From Kudoa neothunni (taxonomy: Eukaryota; Cnidaria), in the NCBI GenBank assembly GCA_964304625.1, contig OZ199838.1, positions 3,162,001 through 3,226,000 on the forward strand: 64,000 nt of DNA, in the 5' to 3' direction. The notes under the pieces were generated by a model. It was not told the origin of the DNA. It did no database searches and saw only the letters and a program-made list of their open reading frames with translations. Shown piece by piece: positions 61,795 through 64,000 of this stretch. How positions within the stretch are numbered: the stretch's first letter is position 1; every line of letters begins with the position of its first letter. The position numbers and the translations under genes are program-made.

Positions 61795-63305
61795 TAGGGT
61801 TTTCCGAGCTTTAACAACACGTGTCTAAATTTGGAATCTAATTAAGTAGAGAATTCATATTTATAATTCAGAAAATATCAAATGAGTGGTAATTATGTAT
61901 AACATAGTTGATTTGTATAATATTTATGAAATAAATAAGATACCAGTAACGATTCTCAAATTACAGCCCCCAAAAAAACGAGACGGACAATCTCAAATGT
62001 CACAAGGTCAATGATTATTAACCAATGTGAAAAAAAATATAGCAACTCTATAATTGCAGAAAACGTCGGTGTACATCGATGCACCGTTGCTTCAATTGTA
62101 AAAGCCTACCTAGTTGACGGAAAGGTAGAATCTTTAAAGCGGGGTGGCGATTATTCCACAAAGCTAACTGATGAACAAAAGTTGTTTATTAGAAATTGGG
62201 TGGACGAAGACGCAACAATTACTCTCAAAGCCCTTCGCCTGAAATTAATTGACGAATGTGGAGTAAGCGTAAGTGCAAGCACTATTAACAGATGCTTGAA
62301 ACAATTCCACTATTCGTTAAAAATAGTTACAATTGTCCCCGAGCGAAGGAATTGTGAGAATACTTTAGAACAGCGCCTTGTGTATGCTCAAAACTTTAAC
62401 TCAAAAATTCTTGAGATTGAAGATAAAAATTTTATTTTTATCGATGAAGTTGGGTTCAGCGTATCTACGCGAACTAGAAAAGGTCGTTCCCTTGCTGGTA
62501 CATCAGCTTACGTTCCTGTTGGAGGCGTTAGAACAAGGAACATATCCGTTATAGCCTCAATGAGTAAATACGGTATGGTATTTTATAAAGTTAATCGGCG
62601 ACCAGTGAATGGAGAGGATTTTAAGGAATATCTTATTGAGCTAGTAGATTTTTGTCACTCGATCGAAATAGATAATCCATGCTTCATATTGGACAACGCG
62701 AGAATTCATCATTATCGTGGACTTACAGATGTGCTGAACTCTATGCAATTGATATTGATGTACCTGCCTCCATATTCGCCATTTTTGAACCCGATCGAAA
62801 ATGTGTTCAGTAAATGGAAGAACCATGTTATACGGGGCTCAGCAAGGGATGAACCTGATCTTTTAAACCTAATAGATGATGGGTTTAAAATTATCACTCC
62901 TGATGATTGTTCCGGATACTATCGAAAGATGCTTCGATATGTTTCCAGATGTCTCAACAGAGAAATTATTATGGAATAAATATAAATTTTATCATCTTTA
63001 AGAAGATTATATATTATATCCTCCCAATTTGACATTATTATTTTATACGCGCATAAAAACTGCGGAATTTGTAATTAATCTTGAGTTACATCTAGTGCTG
63101 TGTTAATTTAGTAAAGTTTATTTCATTTAAGCTTAATCACGTTTATCGTTGTGTATAAAAATTTTGTTTTTAATCTCGACTTGTTAAAAAAGTTCAAATT
63201 ATTTCTTTTATTAGTTAATGCAGCAAACCCTGGAATCGTGTTGTTAAAGCTTGACACAATGTTGCTAATGCTTGACACAGTGTTGTTAAAGCTCGGAAAA
63301 CCCTA
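61795..63305 (+). mobile_element. IS630/Tc1-mariner-like transposon, apparently complete
   Basis: The left end TAGGGTTTTCCGAGCTTTAA and the right end, reversed (63305 leftward), are identical through about 27 bases. TA lies on both sides (61793-61794 and 63306-63307). The 1,511-bp element holds one uninterrupted transposase gene. Just inside the right end, three tandem 21-bp units (63239-63301) built on TGTTGTTAAAGCTTGACAC extend the terminal motif. Matching ends and an open gene point to recent insertion. Confidence 0.93.
62011..62979 (+). CDS. IS630/Tc1-like DD34E transposase, intact
   Basis: A DDE transposase of 322 residues that cuts and pastes its element at TA sites. The N-terminus is a helix-turn-helix (SNSIIAENVGVHRCTVASIV). 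A second DNA-binding segment follows (KLTDEQKLFIRNWV, ..SVSASTINRCLKQF). The catalytic core shows FIFIDEVGFSV (first Asp), CFILDNARIHH (second Asp) and PPYSPFLNPIENVFSKWK (Glu), with 34 residues between the last two acids, which is DD34E. No stop or frameshift is present. I use the ATG at 62011, but the frame is open back to 61939, so a spliced or non-ATG extension (with PKKTRRTIS) is possible. Its clean frame contrasts with every other transposase in the window. Confidence 0.92.
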   Translation: MIINQCEKKYSNSIIAENVGVHRCTVASIVKAYLVDGKVESLKRGGDYSTKLTDEQKLFIRNWVDEDATITLKALRLKLIDECGVSVSASTINRCLKQFHYSLKIVTIVPERRNCENTLEQRLVYAQNFNSKILEIEDKNFIFIDEVGFSVSTRTRKGRSLAGTSAYVPVGGVRTRNISVIASMSKYGMVFYKVNRRPVNGEDFKEYLIELVDFCHSIEIDNPCFILDNARIHHYRGLTDVLNSMQLILMYLPPYSPFLNPIENVFSKWKNHVIRGSARDEPDLLNLIDDGFKIITPDDCSGYYRKMLRYVSRCLNREIIME

Positions 63306-63307
63306 TA

Positions 63308-64000
63308 AATTCGTCACCAATTGTAAAAAATATAAGTTCAGTATCAGGTAGCATGCCGAATATGAAAGTAAATATGATTCTAACAGATTTTTTAACTTCT
63401 ATTTCAATCATATATTATTTAAAATAAAACCCGAAAAATCACTATATGATGTTTTATTCTTATTCCTACATCATAATCAGTAACATATGTTAATTGATTT
63501 TTATATATACTTGATTCTATTGAAAACCGGACAAATTTTTCAATAAATGTTTGTACATTTTAGGATAATTTGTAATTTTACATGAATATATATATATATA
63601 TATCAGATTTTTATGTATGAACAGTAAATGTCTAAAAAATAGTAACAGATACATAACGATTAAATCAAATAAAAATCTTCTTCAGATTCATTTAATTCAT
63701 TAGATGCAATGCTTTCAGTGTCGGACGTACAAAAATCATTGGAACCAATAAAATCTATCAGTGTAACAAGAAATTAAACGTAAGAGATTAGTTGAGCATA
63801 ATATTAAAATTATTGGATACAACAATAATCCACTTTAATGAAAGCTTGACTTAAAATCAGAAGAAAAATAATATTCATTAATAATAACAACCATTAGAAA
63901 ACACAATATAATGAATTTAAATGAACTTCCGGTTTAAAGTGAGGTTTTATTCGAGATTGAAACGCCAATTTAATGAGCGAATGGGCTCGTGGAGCCCATG
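63308..64000. other. right-hand flank of the window
   Basis: AT-rich sequence with a TA run at about 63587-63602. On the minus strand 63777-63667 is open and reads IDFIGSNDFCTSDTESIAS and an acidic tail, which could be an exon or a transposase end but is not identifiable. The final bases form a hairpin, listed separately. Confidence 0.4.
63981..63999. repeat. perfect hairpin at the window edge
   Basis: ATGGGCTC and GAGCCCAT pair around GTG. The same motif in diverged form (GGCTCGTAAAGCCCAAGG) lies just inside the right end of the piggyBac-like MITE at 25019-25252, so the window may end inside another copy of that MITE. Confidence 0.5.

Overview
The window is AT-rich eukaryotic nuclear DNA. 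Nine or ten protein genes are interrupted by very short GT-AG introns, mostly 24-75 nt. They lie in TE-rich spacers that carry at least seven kinds of DNA transposon. The gene set (gamma-tubulin, AMPK gamma, DNA2, Furry, tetraspanin, a SAP30-like Sin3 partner, STK16, DDX46, a CAP protein) is animal-like, but the proteins are strongly diverged and often shortened. My best guess is a fast-evolving, reduced metazoan such as a myxozoan or a similar parasite. That placement is inference and weakly held. The standard genetic code fits all genes.

Layout. 23-2158(-) gamma-tubulin. 2637-4556: a pogo-like MITE and a long-TIR piggyBac-like element. 5241-6450(-) tandem CAP-domain protein. 7566-9255(+) AMPK gamma. 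9652-13102: a decayed piggyBac copy with its TTAA target sites, then a hAT-like element. 13783-16908(+) DNA2 nuclease/helicase. 17616-20838: Helitron copy A with a Tigger-like transposon inserted in it. 21844-35854(+) Furry, whose last exon is 6.9 kb and whose introns hold two more transposons. 35855-40557: spacer with one 0.1-kb MITE. 40558-41440(-) tetraspanin. 43238-45902: Helitron copy B with another Helitron inserted in it. 47127-47441(+) a tiny SAP30-like gene. 47586-50815: two more piggyBac remnants in opposite orientation. 52676-53802(+) STK16-like kinase. 54192-54713: hAT deletion derivative. 55439-60604(+) DDX46/Prp5 helicase. 60759-61640: second pogo-like MITE copy and a Merlin remnant. 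61795-63305: an apparently complete IS630/Tc1-like transposon with an intact DD34E transposase.

The host genes are unrelated housekeeping or regulatory genes on both strands. I see no operon and no co-functional cluster. No reverse transcriptase, LTR element, CRISPR array, tRNA or rRNA gene was recognised. The least explained sequences are a GC-rich structured island at 41820-41880, a GC-tipped inverted repeat just upstream of the kinase (52425-52558), and a hairpin module shared by 13287-13375 and 47641-47735.
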